Notes: a model not told the origin generated them from the letters alone. Shown: positions 17,876-27,192, counted from the first letter of the stretch. The stretch: DNA of 64,000 nucleotides from CAXBBB01 sp963841855 (GCA_963841855.1 CAWJEJ010000002.1:65564-129563); one strand, 5' to 3'. Translations and numbers: made by a program.

Positions 17876-18340
17876 TCACACGCTCGCGGCAGCCGCTGCC
17901 CGCTTCCACATCGCAGACACGATCCAAAACGCGAAGCAAGTCACCTCGAAGGGAAGCTCGTCAGTGCGCCCGTCAATGACGGCTCGGTTGGTAAACGCGT
18001 GCACCTTGCGGATCTGGGCGATCACCTGACCATCCAGCACCAGTTCGCTGCTCGTCGACCAAAACCCCTTCTTGCTCACCACGATTTCGGCGCGCGCCAC
18101 TTCTAGGATCAGTCCTTGGCTCCACATGCCAGCCTTGTGCGCCTGGGCAATCGTGCGCCCCTCCCGCTCCAGTCTCCAACGGCTCTCCCACACGCTGTCC
18201 TTGCGGATGTGGTACTCGGCCTCACCGATCGAAATGGCCCCTTGCTCCGAGAGCGAATGGGAGGTCACGTGAGCCTCGCGTTCGCCGGACGTTAGGACGT
18301 AATCGGACGAGCAGATGCCTCTGGGTATGCACGTAATCAT
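17876..18340 (-). CDS. Tubby/LURP-like beta protein of unknown function
   Basis: This 154-residue protein has no signal peptide. Residues 12-125 are a series of short alternating beta strands (DYVLTSGEREAHVTSH, AEYHIRKDSVWESRWRLERE, LILEVARAEIVVSKKGFWST, ELVLDGQVIAQIRKV), a pattern seen in LURP-one/tubby-C-terminal-like folds. The end, ELPFEVTCFAFWIVSAMWKR, is a single hydrophobic helix, probably a membrane anchor. The assignment of the fold is inference. It lies 46 bases upstream of the permease gene in the same direction and may be co-transcribed. Confidence 0.6.
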   Translation of the reverse strand: MITCIPRGICSSDYVLTSGEREAHVTSHSLSEQGAISIGEAEYHIRKDSVWESRWRLEREGRTIAQAHKAGMWSQGLILEVARAEIVVSKKGFWSTSSELVLDGQVIAQIRKVHAFTNRAVIDGRTDELPFEVTCFAFWIVSAMWKRAAAAASV

Positions 18341-18412
18341 CGGCGAGGCGCGCTGAGAAGGGGAAAGAAGGGATCGCTGGCGACGCTCTTCTACGTCAGC
18401 GCGAGCCAGCAG

Positions 18413-19036
18413 TTAGGGAGTGAGCGGTTCGATGAGCCGAAAGATGCCGGTCTTGGTCATGTCGCGGACCGGATCGAAGCGGGCGACGGCGGCGACGGGA
18501 TCGACCCGTTCCAGCGCGCCGAAGTCGATGGCGCCAAACGCCTCGCGCTCGAACCGGACGCTGAACAGGTAGTCGTCGCGGACGATGCCGACGGCATCGT
18601 CCAGGCGCTGCGAGTAGCCCGACACGACGACGCGCTGGGAGATAGGCAGCGTCGCGAACGCCAGCCCACCGATGCGCAGGGCGACGCCGTGAACGTGGCG
18701 CGCGTACTCCTCGCGCATCTGCCGGTCCGACTTGTCGCGGATGTTGAGTTTGCGGCCAGACACAGCCAGCGTCGCCTCACGCCCAGGCAAGTCGGCGATC
18801 TCGGGCAGGTTTAGCCCGCCTCCGCCGGCATGTGCGGCGCCTGGCCGGTCGCCGCCGCCGATGCGCGTGCGGCTGTACAAACCCGTCCCCGGCACGGCTA
18901 CATTGGCGTAAGTGCCGCGCGGCCCCATCGTCACCGACGCGCCGCGCACGCCCGCCGACAGGCTCGCGCCGCTGCGGCTCAGGTGGAGCCGCACGCCGGG
19001 CATCAGCGTGATGCTCTTGCGAACCCTCAGCCCCAT
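18413..19036 (-). CDS. DUF4236-domain protein
   Basis: This 207-residue protein begins with the DUF4236 module: MGLRVRKSITLMPGVRLHLS, then LSAGVRGASVTMGPRGTYAN, then VAVPGTGLYSRT (residues 1-57). The module is common in small bacterial proteins of unknown role. A Gly-rich linker and an alpha/beta region (SGRKLNIRDKSDRQMREEYA, then FSVRFEREAFGAIDFGALER) follow and match no family I know. There is no signal peptide. It starts 4 bases after the stop of the BNR-propeller gene, so the two are almost certainly co-transcribed. Confidence 0.75.
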   Translation of the reverse strand: MGLRVRKSITLMPGVRLHLSRSGASLSAGVRGASVTMGPRGTYANVAVPGTGLYSRTRIGGGDRPGAAHAGGGGLNLPEIADLPGREATLAVSGRKLNIRDKSDRQMREEYARHVHGVALRIGGLAFATLPISQRVVVSGYSQRLDDAVGIVRDDYLFSVRFEREAFGAIDFGALERVDPVAAVARFDPVRDMTKTGIFRLIEPLTP

Positions 19037-19040
19037 CGCC

Positions 19041-21965
19041 CTAGCTCTTACCGCGTGCCAGTTCTGTCTCCTCTTCCTGCTCGGTCGCCGGGTTGGCGCT
19101 GCGTCGGCGCTGCGGCTCGGGCTTGACGGTGAGCTTTGCAGAGGCGGTCGCTCCGTTCAGGCTGACGGTGACGGTATAGGCTCCGGCGGGCAGGTAGCGC
19201 ATGCCATCGTCTGCGGCTTCGATCTCCGTCCGGCTTCCGTCGTCGATGCGCAGGTCGTAGTCGAAGTCGTCCAGGCCGCGCGCCAGTTCGACGGTGCGCG
19301 TGGCGATCGTCGTGCCGCTGCTGTCAGCGACGGTGACGGTCGCGCTTCCGCCGCGCGCCGAGTAGGTCTCGAACGACACCGTCGGAGTCACGGGGTCGAG
19401 CCAGACGGCGCGCGTGTCGCCCCAGTTGCTCCGCCGCGTGACGGTCGCGCCTTTGCTGAACAGGTGCAGCGGCGAGGCCTGGAGCGAGTCGGTGAGCAGT
19501 TGGACGCGGCTCACGTCGGCCAAGTAGAGCGAGCGTCCGTGCGTGCCGACGAGCAGTTGCTTGTCGCGCGCCTGGAGTTTCAGGTCGTGAACCGGCGTGT
19601 GCGGCAGGTCGGCCATCATCGCGGTAAACGTGCGGCCCCGGTCGAGGCTGACGTACAGGCCGTTGTCCGATCCGACGTAGAGCAAGTCGGCATTTTCCGG
19701 GTCTTCCAACACGACGTTCAGCGGCTCGGATGGCAAGTCGTTGCCCAGGCGCGTCCAGCTGTTTCCCCCGTCGTCCGTCACGTAGAGATAGGCCGTCATG
19801 TGGTCGAACCGGTAGCCGTTGAGCGTCACGTAGGCGCGGCCCTCGGCGTGGGCGCTGGCCTCGACTCGGCTGACCCACAGGTCGTCCGGCAGACCGGCGT
19901 CGACGCGCTGGAACGAGTAGCCTCCGTCGCGCGAGACGTGCACGCGTCCGTCGTCGCTTCCGGTCCAGAGCAGGCCGAAGCGGAGCGGGCTTTCGTCGAT
20001 GCTCGACAGCGTGCCGAACGGAACGTCGCCCGCCTTGCCGCCCGCCGTCAGATCGCCCGAGAGGGTCTGCCAGTCGTCGCCCTGGTTGAGGGAGCGGTGG
20101 AGTTTGTTGGTGCCGAAGTAGAGCACGTCCCGGTTGTGGCGGCTCAGGTGGATCGGCGTTTGCCAGTTGTAGCGCAGCGGGCGCTCGCCCAGCGTGTGGC
20201 CCGGGCGGATAAACGTCCTGTCGCCCGTCCGGGTGTTCTGGCGCGAGTAGAAGCCGAACTGCGAGCCCGTGTAAATCGTCTCGTTGTCGCGCGTGTCAAC
20301 CTCGACCTGCATCCCGTCGCCACCGCCGACGCGCTGGTACGGATAGCGTCCCTCCTCGTACCAACTCAGGCCGCCCCGGTACGTGCTCGGACCCATCCAC
20401 GTGCCGTTGTCCTGCAAGCCGCCGTAGACGTTGAAGGGCTGGGCGTCGTCGACCTGGACGGCGTAAAACTGGCCGACGGCGGGCAGGTTGGCTTTGGTCC
20501 ACGTCGCGCCGTCGTCATAGCTGATGTTGAGGCCGCCGTCGTTGCCGTTGACCAGGTGGCCGTCGCGGTTGGGGTTGACCCACAACGCGTGGTGGTCGAC
20601 GTGGACGTTGTCGCCGTTGATGCTCGTCCAGTTAGCGCCGCCGTCGTTCGAGCGCAGGATCGGGACGCCCATGACGTAGAGGCGCTGCTTGTCGCGCGGG
20701 TGGACGCGGATTTCGCCAAAGTAGTAGCCGTACGAGAAGACGACGTTTTCGAGCGGCTCGTCGTGCGTGATTTGGAACGAGCCGCCGCCATCGCTACTGC
20801 GGTAGACCTGCAAGCCGATGACGGGCGTGTCGAAGAGTTGGGTGTTGGCATCTTCCAGATAGTCGACCAACGCGCTGGGCGTGATGTCGCCGTCGCGCAC
20901 CATTTCGAGGATCGACTGCGCGGTGTAGCTGGCCGGGAAGCCGTTCGTCTCTAGGTAGTCGTCGATGTCAGCCGCGGCGACCTGCATGAACGCCGACTGA
21001 TCCATCGTGCGCAGGTTGTCTTTGGTCAGCACGGCGGGCGCGTCGTCACTGGGCTCGTCGGGCTGCCGCGCCTGGTTGTCGACCGAGGCGAAGAGCGTGC
21101 CGTCGGGATGCACGTCGAGCCCGATGCGACCGACGGTTTCGCCGGTCGGAAAGCCTGCACCTCGCACGCGCTGCCAACTAGCGCCGTCGTCCGTCGACTT
21201 GTACACGCCGCTTCCGGCTCCGGCCTCGACGAAGTCCCACGCCCGGCGCGTCCGCTCCCACATCGCCGCGTAGAGCGTGCCGTCGGCTGCGCGCACCAGG
21301 TCGATGCCGCCAGTGTTGGGGTTGACGAACAGCGTCTGCGTCCACGAACGGCCGCCGTCCGTCGTGCGGTAGAGACCGCGGTCGCGCGACGGGCTGTACA
21401 GCGCTCCGGCTGCCGCCACCCACGCCACGTCGGGGTTGTCGGGATGGATTACGATGCGGCCTGTCCGGTGCGTCTCGCCCAGTCCGGCGTGCCGAAACGC
21501 GCTCGACGTGTCGTCGCGCACCCAGACGCCCGCTCCGGCATAGCTGCTGCGACTCGCGTTGTTCTCGCCCGTGCCGACCCACAGCCGCTCGCCGTGCTGC
21601 CAGTCGACCGCGATGTCGCCGACCGTCATCACGGCCTGCTCGTCGAAGACCGGCGTGAACGACTGCCCGTTCGTCCGCGACACCCACACGCCGCCCGAGG
21701 CGTAGGCGATATACATCTGCGTCGGATCGTCCGGATTCACGTCCACATCGACGATGCGGCCGCTCATGACGGTCGGCCCCACGTCGCGCAGTTCGACGCC
21801 GCCCAGGATGCTGCTCTCGATCATCGCCGCCCGCTTCTGCCCGGCCTCCATCCGCACCGAAGCAGGCGTCGCGGGATAGGGATTGGGCGCGATGGCGCCG
21901 GCCGGCGTTTGAGCCAGAGCGGGCGGGACGGCGAGGAGAACAGCGAGTGCGAGGAGGCGGCGCAT
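19041..21965 (-). CDS. Exported sortilin/BNR-repeat beta-propeller protein
   Basis: This protein of 974 residues was assigned its start at the ATG of the signal peptide MRRLLALAVLLAVPPALAQT, rather than a start 141 bases upstream that would bury it. Residues about 50-830 form long Vps10/sortilin-type propellers with repeated BNR-like Asp boxes (YRTTDGGRSWTQT, YKSTDDGASWQRV, YRSSDGGGSFQITH, VSRDGGYSFQRV, VTDDGGNSWTRL, VSLDRGRTFTAM). A C-terminal beta-sandwich (about 880-955) ends in an acidic tail without a clear T9SS domain. Such proteins are often labelled glycosyl hydrolases, but catalysis is unproven here. It probably acts in the periplasm or on the surface. Confidence 0.85.
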   Translation of the reverse strand: MRRLLALAVLLAVPPALAQTPAGAIAPNPYPATPASVRMEAGQKRAAMIESSILGGVELRDVGPTVMSGRIVDVDVNPDDPTQMYIAYASGGVWVSRTNGQSFTPVFDEQAVMTVGDIAVDWQHGERLWVGTGENNASRSSYAGAGVWVRDDTSSAFRHAGLGETHRTGRIVIHPDNPDVAWVAAAGALYSPSRDRGLYRTTDGGRSWTQTLFVNPNTGGIDLVRAADGTLYAAMWERTRRAWDFVEAGAGSGVYKSTDDGASWQRVRGAGFPTGETVGRIGLDVHPDGTLFASVDNQARQPDEPSDDAPAVLTKDNLRTMDQSAFMQVAAADIDDYLETNGFPASYTAQSILEMVRDGDITPSALVDYLEDANTQLFDTPVIGLQVYRSSDGGGSFQITHDEPLENVVFSYGYYFGEIRVHPRDKQRLYVMGVPILRSNDGGANWTSINGDNVHVDHHALWVNPNRDGHLVNGNDGGLNISYDDGATWTKANLPAVGQFYAVQVDDAQPFNVYGGLQDNGTWMGPSTYRGGLSWYEEGRYPYQRVGGGDGMQVEVDTRDNETIYTGSQFGFYSRQNTRTGDRTFIRPGHTLGERPLRYNWQTPIHLSRHNRDVLYFGTNKLHRSLNQGDDWQTLSGDLTAGGKAGDVPFGTLSSIDESPLRFGLLWTGSDDGRVHVSRDGGYSFQRVDAGLPDDLWVSRVEASAHAEGRAYVTLNGYRFDHMTAYLYVTDDGGNSWTRLGNDLPSEPLNVVLEDPENADLLYVGSDNGLYVSLDRGRTFTAMMADLPHTPVHDLKLQARDKQLLVGTHGRSLYLADVSRVQLLTDSLQASPLHLFSKGATVTRRSNWGDTRAVWLDPVTPTVSFETYSARGGSATVTVADSSGTTIATRTVELARGLDDFDYDLRIDDGSRTEIEAADDGMRYLPAGAYTVTVSLNGATASAKLTVKPEPQRRRSANPATEQEEETELARGKS

Positions 21966-22064
21966 GGCGAGCGGAACGAAGTGAAAACAAACCTGGAAGA
22001 TAACCGCACCGTCAACTGCGCAACGTTCGGTTTTTCCGACCTTGCGGTCTAACCCACCTGCCGC

Positions 22065-22544
22065 ATGGAAACGCCCGACCTCAACCTCGTACCTAAGGAA
22101 AAACAAGCGCTCCGGCTGGCCCGCAAAGGTGCTGGCCGCCTGCTGCGCAATCGCTTCCGCGTGCTGGGTCTGACGCGCGACGTGTATACCAAGATCAAGG
22201 GCAACGAGGGCAGCCTCAAAGACGCGCTGGGCACGACGCTCGTGCTGACGCGGCTCGTCCGGGCGTGGGCGCGGCGTGAGTACAGGGGCATTCCGTGGAA
22301 GACGCTGAGCTACGCCGTCGGCGCGCTGCTCTACTTCGTCAACCCACTCGACGTGATCCCCGACGCCCTGGTCGGCATCGGCTTCGTGGACGACATCGCC
22401 GTTTTGGCGGCCGTCGCGAACGCGCTGTCGAAGGATCTGGACAAGTTTTCGACGTGGGAGGAAGAGCAGAATCGGCCCAAAGACATCGAGGAGCCTAAAC
22501 CCAAGCGCCGCCTGCTGCCCTTCTTCGGCAAATCCAAGGGGTGA
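22065..22544 (+). CDS. YkvA-family (DUF1232) membrane protein
   Basis: This 159-residue protein has a basic N-terminal helix region and then a DUF1232 core at about residues 80-125: WKTLSYAVGALLYFVNPLDV then IPDALVGIGFVDDIAVLAAV. The core is a membrane hairpin containing the family motif Y-x-NP-x-DVIPD. The Glu/Lys-rich tail is cytoplasmic. The function of the family is not established. The start ATG at 22065 lies about 100 bases from the divergent BNR gene. A DUF547 gene follows 67 bases downstream in the same direction. Confidence 0.88.
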   Translation: METPDLNLVPKEKQALRLARKGAGRLLRNRFRVLGLTRDVYTKIKGNEGSLKDALGTTLVLTRLVRAWARREYRGIPWKTLSYAVGALLYFVNPLDVIPDALVGIGFVDDIAVLAAVANALSKDLDKFSTWEEEQNRPKDIEEPKPKRRLLPFFGKSKG

Positions 22545-22611
22545 GGCGCGATCGAGGCTGGGACTGCGTTTCTTGAAGACGCCCCAATTCTCCCGATCAC
22601 AGCCCCTCCAG

Positions 22612-23430
22612 ATGCGCTTTCTCTTTGCCCTCCTGCTCGCCTCCCTCCCACTGACGGCGTGCGCTCAGCCCTCTGCGTACGTGGACCACCTCGACGCCGT
22701 CCTGGAATCGGTCGTGCAGCCGGACGGATCGGTGTGCTACGCCCGGTTGGCAGAGGGACCGGCTCGCGAATCGCTCAGCGCGGCGCTGCGTGGGATCAAG
22801 AAGCTGGACCCGGTAGAGCTGAGGACCGACTCCGACAAGCTCGCCTTCTGGTCGAACGCCTACAACGCGCTCATGCTCGACGCCGTGAGCCAGCACCCCG
22901 AGCGCACCGACGTGCTGGGCAGCGACGAAGGCCGCACCTTCTTCAAGACGCCGATGCAGGCGGGCGGCGTACGGCTCACGCTCGACGAGTTGGAAAACGT
23001 GATCCTGCGCCGCCAGGATACCGACCGCTCCGAACTGCGCCGCTTGCAGGTTGCCACCATAGATCCGCGCGTGCACGTAGCCCTCAACTGCGCCGCCGTC
23101 AGTTGCCCGCCGCTCCAGCGCTCGGCTTTTCGCACTTCGACGCTCGATCGCCAACTCGACCGCGCGTTTGCCGCCTGGGTCGGCAAGCCTGCTCACTTCA
23201 CCGTCGACGGCGGCACGCTCGTCGCCAGCAGCCTGATCGACTGGTTCGGAGCCGACTTCGACACGAGCCAGCCCGCGGGCGATTTCTTGCTCTCGCACAT
23301 GAGCACCAACCGCCCCGGATACGCCGCCCTCAAGTCCAAACTCGAAGGCAAGACGAGCGCTCAGATCAAAGCCGGTGGCGCGCGCTATGCCTACGACTGG
23401 AAAGTCAACCGCACCCGCACCTGCCGCTAA
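22612..23430 (+). CDS. DUF547 lipoprotein
   Basis: This 272-residue exported protein begins at the ATG at 22612 (MRFLFALLLASLPLTAC, lipobox Cys17). A TTG 39 bases upstream is in frame but would lengthen the signal unnaturally. DUF547 covers residues about 60-190, with the conserved KLAFWSNAYNALMLDAV block and VHVALNCAAVSCPPL, whose Cys and His residues suggest a papain/transglutaminase-like or metal site. The region LIDWFGADF is also typical. The biochemical function is not established. It may be co-transcribed with the YkvA gene. Confidence 0.88.
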   Translation: MRFLFALLLASLPLTACAQPSAYVDHLDAVLESVVQPDGSVCYARLAEGPARESLSAALRGIKKLDPVELRTDSDKLAFWSNAYNALMLDAVSQHPERTDVLGSDEGRTFFKTPMQAGGVRLTLDELENVILRRQDTDRSELRRLQVATIDPRVHVALNCAAVSCPPLQRSAFRTSTLDRQLDRAFAAWVGKPAHFTVDGGTLVASSLIDWFGADFDTSQPAGDFLLSHMSTNRPGYAALKSKLEGKTSAQIKAGGARYAYDWKVNRTRTCR

Positions 23431-23478
23431 TCGGTCGCACGCCTTTCTGACTCGCTGAATATCTTATCAGAGTCGCCG

Positions 23479-23967
23479 ATGCTTCTCCTGCAGCTCGTAC
23501 TTGGCCTCGCAATCATTCTGCTTGGGGGACTTCTCATTAGGTGGAGCCTCGCCGCTAAATCGGTTAGTGGGATAATCGTAGGAGGAGGGCTCCTCCTCAT
23601 CGTTGCCGTGCTCGCCACACCTGTATATCTCCATTACACTGCCGTTGGCAGAATCGATTGGAATCCGCTCAACATCAGTCGGAGCGACGTTAGTGGCGAA
23701 TGGAGCCACGAGGATTCGATTCTGACTCTTCGCAGCGACAGCACATTTGCGTTCCAATCAAGCGGCGAATCTGCCTACCGTTTCGGTTTGAACCTAGCGA
23801 CTGGTTCGTGGAAGCTCAACGATTGGAATCTCACATTGCAGCCTGACAACTCAACTGCTTTAGAGATGCGAGTCGTCCTGAATGGCAACGCATACCGCAT
23901 CGTGGAGCAGCCAGTAGATCTCGACGATTGGCGACCATGGGACGGATTTTCGCGAAGTGGCCTCTAG
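23479..23967 (+). CDS. Small two-helix membrane protein with lipocalin-like tail
   Basis: I do not recognise this 162-residue protein. Residues 4-22 (LQLVLGLAIILLGGLLIRW) and 30-52 (SGIIVGGGLLLIVAVLATPV) are membrane helices. Residues 70-140 form a beta-rich domain with the pattern SGEWSHEDSILTLRSDSTFA and GSWKLNDWNLTLQPDN, resembling lipocalin-like domains found in Bacteroidota. The domain should face the periplasm or cytoplasm from its anchor. The DNA is noticeably AT-richer than that of flanking genes. Confidence 0.6.
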   Translation: MLLLQLVLGLAIILLGGLLIRWSLAAKSVSGIIVGGGLLLIVAVLATPVYLHYTAVGRIDWNPLNISRSDVSGEWSHEDSILTLRSDSTFAFQSSGESAYRFGLNLATGSWKLNDWNLTLQPDNSTALEMRVVLNGNAYRIVEQPVDLDDWRPWDGFSRSGL

Positions 23968-24013
23968 TACCAACCCGGCTGCACTGTTGCCGTTTGGCTT
24001 GACTGACGGTTTC

Positions 24014-24225
24014 GGCCTGATCTCGGTCCGTCGATAAAGACGCGGAGTGAGAGAGCGTCACGAAATCGTCCTGTTTGAGCGCCAGCATCACCGATGCGTA
24101 GCGAGTTTGGACGATTTCAGCGAGCGAACGCAGCGTCCGCCGGAGTGTCACTGACACGCAGCGAGTCCAGCCTTGATCTTTGCTTCTTTGCATCAAGGCA
24201 AAGAAGGCACCGCGCAGTGGAAAGC
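24014..24225 (+). repeat. Dispersed repeat family D, copy 1
   Basis: This is about 210 bases shared with 30468-30662, including GGCCTGATCTCGGTCC and TCAGCGAGCGAACGCAGCGT then CCGCCGGAGTGTCACTGACA. Near its end CTTCTTTGC and GCAAAGAAG form a 9-base hairpin (24183-24206). Copy 1 has an extra segment (GCATCACCGATGCG) missing from copy 2. The gap 23968-24362 holds only this and a family B copy. Confidence 0.8.
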
Positions 24226-24284
24226 AGATAACACGGCGCGAAAACGCGAGGTAGTCGGCACACTCTGAATCTGAGCCGAACGCT

Positions 24285-24319
24285 GAGATTGCCACGTCGC
24301 TTCGCTTCCTCGCAGTGAC
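24285..24319 (+). repeat. Dispersed repeat family B copy
   Basis: GAGATTGCCACGTCGCTTCG then CTTCCTCGCAGTGAC. It follows the family D repeat and lies just past the 3' end of dsbD. Confidence 0.7.
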
Positions 24320-24362
24320 AAAGGAAAAGAATGTGACCGGATCTGATATGGCAGTGGACCAG

Positions 24363-26318
24363 CTACCCCGCGTACCGCCTCAAAAACGCGGCGAACTCCT
24401 CGGCGGACTGCATCCCGCTCGTGTGGGCGATGACGCGCTCGGTCGCCGGGTCGTAGATGGCGTAGGTCGGAAGGGCGACGGTCGCCGTTTGTTCGAGTTG
24501 GAATCGGCTCATCGCTGGGCCGTCGCCTGCCGCGTCGGTGTAGAGGGCGACGGGGACGTAGGCGGCTAGCGCGGCCTGCACGTCGGCGAGCGGAAAGACG
24601 GTCGACTCCATCGCACGGCAGTTGGTGCACGTGTAGCCGGTGAAGTCGATGAACACCATCCGGCCCTGGGATGCGGCCTGCTGCGATGCGGTTTGCAGTC
24701 CGCCCAGCCCGCGCGGCCAGTCGGCGTGCGCAGACGATCCGCTTGCCGGCGCGGATGCGGCGACGACCGAGAAGTCGGCGGCCGAGCGCGGCGGCAGATA
24801 GGCGTCGAACAGGCCTAGGTTGGCGCCCCACAAGCCAGGAATCAGGTAGAGCGCCGCGGCCAGAAACGCCGAGGCCGACAGCAGGCGCCCCGCCCCGACC
24901 GATTGTGGTTTAGGCTCATCGCCGATGCCGATCAGGCCGATTAGAAACAAGCCACAAAGGGCGAGCAAAACGGCGGAGACCGCGATCGCCAGCGGGCGCG
25001 TGAGGATGCCCCAGCCCCAGACCAGATCGGCGTTGGACAAGAACTTGAGCGCGGCGACGAGCTCGACGAAGCCTAACGTGATCTTGAACGTGTTCATCCA
25101 CGTGCCCGAGCGAGGCAGCCGGGCCAGCGCGCGCGGGAAGAGCGCGAAGGCGACGAACGGCAGGGCGAACGTGACCGAAAACGCCAGCATCCCCACGACG
25201 GGCCGCAGCCAATCGCCGCCCACGGTCGCGGCCAGCAGTCCGCCGACGAATGGGACCGTACACGAGAACGACACGAGCGTCAGCGTCAGCCCCATGAACA
25301 GCACGCCTGCCACGCCGCCGCGACTCTCGCCCCGCGCCGACGCGTTGACGAGGGCCGATGGCAGTTTGAGTTCGAATACGCCCAGCAGCGACAGTCCGAA
25401 CAGCACGAAAACGCTCGCCACGAACAGGTTGACCCACGGGTTGGCCGCTACGGCCTGAGCTCCGGCCGCCCCGACGACGGCCGCCAGCACCAGCCCGAGG
25501 AGGGTGAACGTCGCCACGATGCTCAGGCCGTAGAGCAGCGCCAGCCGGGTCGCCCGGGCGCGCGAGCCGCCTTGATTGGTGAAGAACGAGACGGTCAGCG
25601 GCAGCATCGGATAGACGCACGGCATCAGCAGCGCGCCCAACCCAGCGGCGACGGCCAGGGCGAGGAAACCCCACAGCCCGCCCTCGCTGCCCAGCCCGGC
25701 GCGCATCGCGGCAGTCTCGTCTGCCCTCTCCAGCGAAGGAGAGGCCTCGGTCGGGCCCGGCTCGAACAGGGACGTGCTACCAGCGCCCAGGTCGGGCACG
25801 ACGCCGTTCGGCTCGGCCTTGTCCGGCGCTGGCGCAGCCAAACCGCCCGCTCCGACCACGAACATCGCCTCGACGGTGTGGCGCGTCGGCGGCAGGCAGA
25901 TCGACTTGTCGCAGACCGTGAAGCGGATGTCGGTGGCGACGGTGTACGTGCCGGGCGCGGACGCTCGGATCGGTGCCTCGAAAACGCCGTCCTGGTCGCG
26001 GAAGATGCGGACGGTCACTTCGAGAAACGGATCGACTTCGTCGGCCGGATCGGGCTGGTCGAATGCGCCGATGGTTACCGCCTGATCGGCGCGCGCGGAC
26101 AGCAGCAGTTTGGGCGAGGGCGGCGGCGTGTCGAGGGCGTAGAGCTTCCAGTCGGGATCCAGGTCGACCGATACGCGGAGCGTCGCCTGCTCTCCTACCG
26201 CTACGCTATTCGGAACGATCTGGGCGGACCAGCGCGCCACCTCGGTCGGCACTTGCGCCTGAGCAGGCAGCGCGCCGAGGAGGAATAGCAAGAGTAAAGG
26301 CAAGAACGCTCGACTCAC
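24363..26318 (-). CDS. dsbD: Thiol:disulfide interchange protein DsbD
   Basis: This inner-membrane reductase of 651 residues carries electrons from cytoplasmic thioredoxin to periplasmic thiols. The start is the GTG at 26318, giving signal MSRAFLPLLLLFLLGALPAQ; starts further upstream fall in a dispersed repeat. Residues about 25-180 are the periplasmic DsbD-alpha/DsbC-like domain with Cys in FTVCDKSICLPPTRHT. Residues about 240-500 hold eight helices with the paired cysteines in LMPCVYPMLPLTVSFF and VSFSCTVPFVGGLLAA. The C-terminal thioredoxin domain has CTNC at 564-567. All six or more redox cysteines are present, so it should be active. Confidence 0.95.
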   Translation of the reverse strand: MSRAFLPLLLLFLLGALPAQAQVPTEVARWSAQIVPNSVAVGEQATLRVSVDLDPDWKLYALDTPPPSPKLLLSARADQAVTIGAFDQPDPADEVDPFLEVTVRIFRDQDGVFEAPIRASAPGTYTVATDIRFTVCDKSICLPPTRHTVEAMFVVGAGGLAAPAPDKAEPNGVVPDLGAGSTSLFEPGPTEASPSLERADETAAMRAGLGSEGGLWGFLALAVAAGLGALLMPCVYPMLPLTVSFFTNQGGSRARATRLALLYGLSIVATFTLLGLVLAAVVGAAGAQAVAANPWVNLFVASVFVLFGLSLLGVFELKLPSALVNASARGESRGGVAGVLFMGLTLTLVSFSCTVPFVGGLLAATVGGDWLRPVVGMLAFSVTFALPFVAFALFPRALARLPRSGTWMNTFKITLGFVELVAALKFLSNADLVWGWGILTRPLAIAVSAVLLALCGLFLIGLIGIGDEPKPQSVGAGRLLSASAFLAAALYLIPGLWGANLGLFDAYLPPRSAADFSVVAASAPASGSSAHADWPRGLGGLQTASQQAASQGRMVFIDFTGYTCTNCRAMESTVFPLADVQAALAAYVPVALYTDAAGDGPAMSRFQLEQTATVALPTYAIYDPATERVIAHTSGMQSAEEFAAFLRRYAG

Positions 26319-26337
26319 CTTTCGCCTCTCCCACACC

Positions 26338-26431
26338 GTCATCCTGAGCCTGTCGAAGAGCCTGCCCCGGGCTTGATGCGGGGATCTCCGTCCTCCAACG
26401 ATGGAGGTCCCTCGACTTCGCTCAGGATGAC
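26338..26431. repeat. Dispersed repeat family C, inverted pair
   Basis: GTCATCCTGAGCCTGTCGAA then GAGCCTGCCCCGGGCTTGAT is followed, inverted, by GGTCCCTCGACTTCGCTCAG then GATGAC. It lies directly upstream of dsbD and is translated by an over-long upstream extension of that frame. Confidence 0.7.
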
Positions 26432-26450
26432 GAGATGGAAACTGCATTGC

Positions 26451-26614
26451 TAGAGCGTGCTGATGAATGGAGACGGAAGGCGAGAGCGAGCGCAGGAAGT
26501 GACCGTTCAAGGCGCGAGAGGAGCGCGATGCACCGCATCGGGCGACGAACGCAACGCAGAAGGGCGGTTTCTGAGCCGCTCGCAGCCCCGCAACCCATTT
26601 GTCAGCACGCCCTA
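26451..26614 (+). repeat. MITE-like dispersed element, family E, copy 2
   Basis: The imperfect 18-base inverted ends are TAGAGCGTGCTGATGAAT and ATTTGTCAGCACGCCCTA. The interior shares GAAGGCGAGAGCGAGCGCAG, GGCGGTTTCTGAGCCGCTCG and CAGCCCCGCA with copy 1. It has no gene content. Confidence 0.65.
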
Positions 26615-26650
26615 GACTTCTGACTTGATGTGGCTTTGAGTCGGCAACGC

Positions 26651-26687
26651 AAAAACGGGCGCTCAGACCGTGTCCGAACGCCCGTTT
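26651..26687 (-). terminator. Rho-independent terminator of the rpsF-rpsR-rplI operon
   Basis: AAACGGGCG (26653-26661) pairs with CGCCCGTTT (26679-26687). Read on the minus strand it ends in TTTTT. It begins 26 bases past the rplI stop. Confidence 0.85.
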
Positions 26688-26712
26688 GGAGCGGGTTGTT
26701 GCTCTGGCTAGA

Positions 26713-27171
26713 TCAGGCGCCGGGGACGATGTCCGGGGTGACGTTGATCTTGAACTCGGAGGTCACGTCGGCGTGGAGCTTGGCAGATCCGGTGTACTCA
26801 CCGATCGTCTTGATGTCCTCGCTGATTTCGAGGCGGCGGCGTTCGATTTCGAAGCCTTTCTCGCGGAGCAGGTCTTCGATCATCTGGGTCGTGACCGATC
26901 CGAAGATGCGACCGCCCTCGCCGATGCGCATGGGCACTTCGACGGTGATGGCTTCGAGCTGACGGCCCATCTGGACCGCCTGGTCCTTCTTGGCGCTGCG
27001 CTTACGCTCGGACTGCTTGTACTCCTCCTCGGACGCGCGCACGGCGCCCTTGGTGGCGATCCGGGCCAGTCCGCGCGGAATCAGGAAGTTGCGGCCATAG
27101 CCGGGCTTGACGGAGACCATCTCGCCCTTTTCGCCCAGGTTGTCGACCTCGTCGAGTAGGATGACGTTCAT
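26713..27171 (-). CDS. rplI: 50S ribosomal protein L9
   Basis: This 152-residue protein binds 23S rRNA near the L1 stalk and helps frame maintenance. The N-terminal globular domain MNVILLDEVDNLGEKGEMVS then VKPGYGRNFLIPRGLA is an exact family signature. The long connecting helix (about 45-75) and the C-terminal RNA-binding domain with GRIFGSVTTQMIEDLL follow. Length is normal. It is the last gene of the rpsF-rpsR-rplI operon, 21 bases after rpsR, and a strong intrinsic terminator follows. Confidence 0.98.
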   Translation of the reverse strand: MNVILLDEVDNLGEKGEMVSVKPGYGRNFLIPRGLARIATKGAVRASEEEYKQSERKRSAKKDQAVQMGRQLEAITVEVPMRIGEGGRIFGSVTTQMIEDLLREKGFEIERRRLEISEDIKTIGEYTGSAKLHADVTSEFKINVTPDIVPGA

Positions 27172-27192
27172 GGTGTTCAGGGGGTTTGAGAG

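Noticed and set aside
15781..17979. Long plus-strand open frame opposite the FtsX-type permease
   Set aside because: Its composition is Arg/Gln/His-rich low-complexity sequence typical of antisense frames. The minus strand has membrane helices and FtsX landmarks.
18912..20954. Long plus-strand open frame opposite the BNR-propeller gene
   Set aside because: It is the antisense shadow of a high-GC gene, with Arg/Val-rich composition and no domain, and the opposite strand has clear Asp-box repeats.
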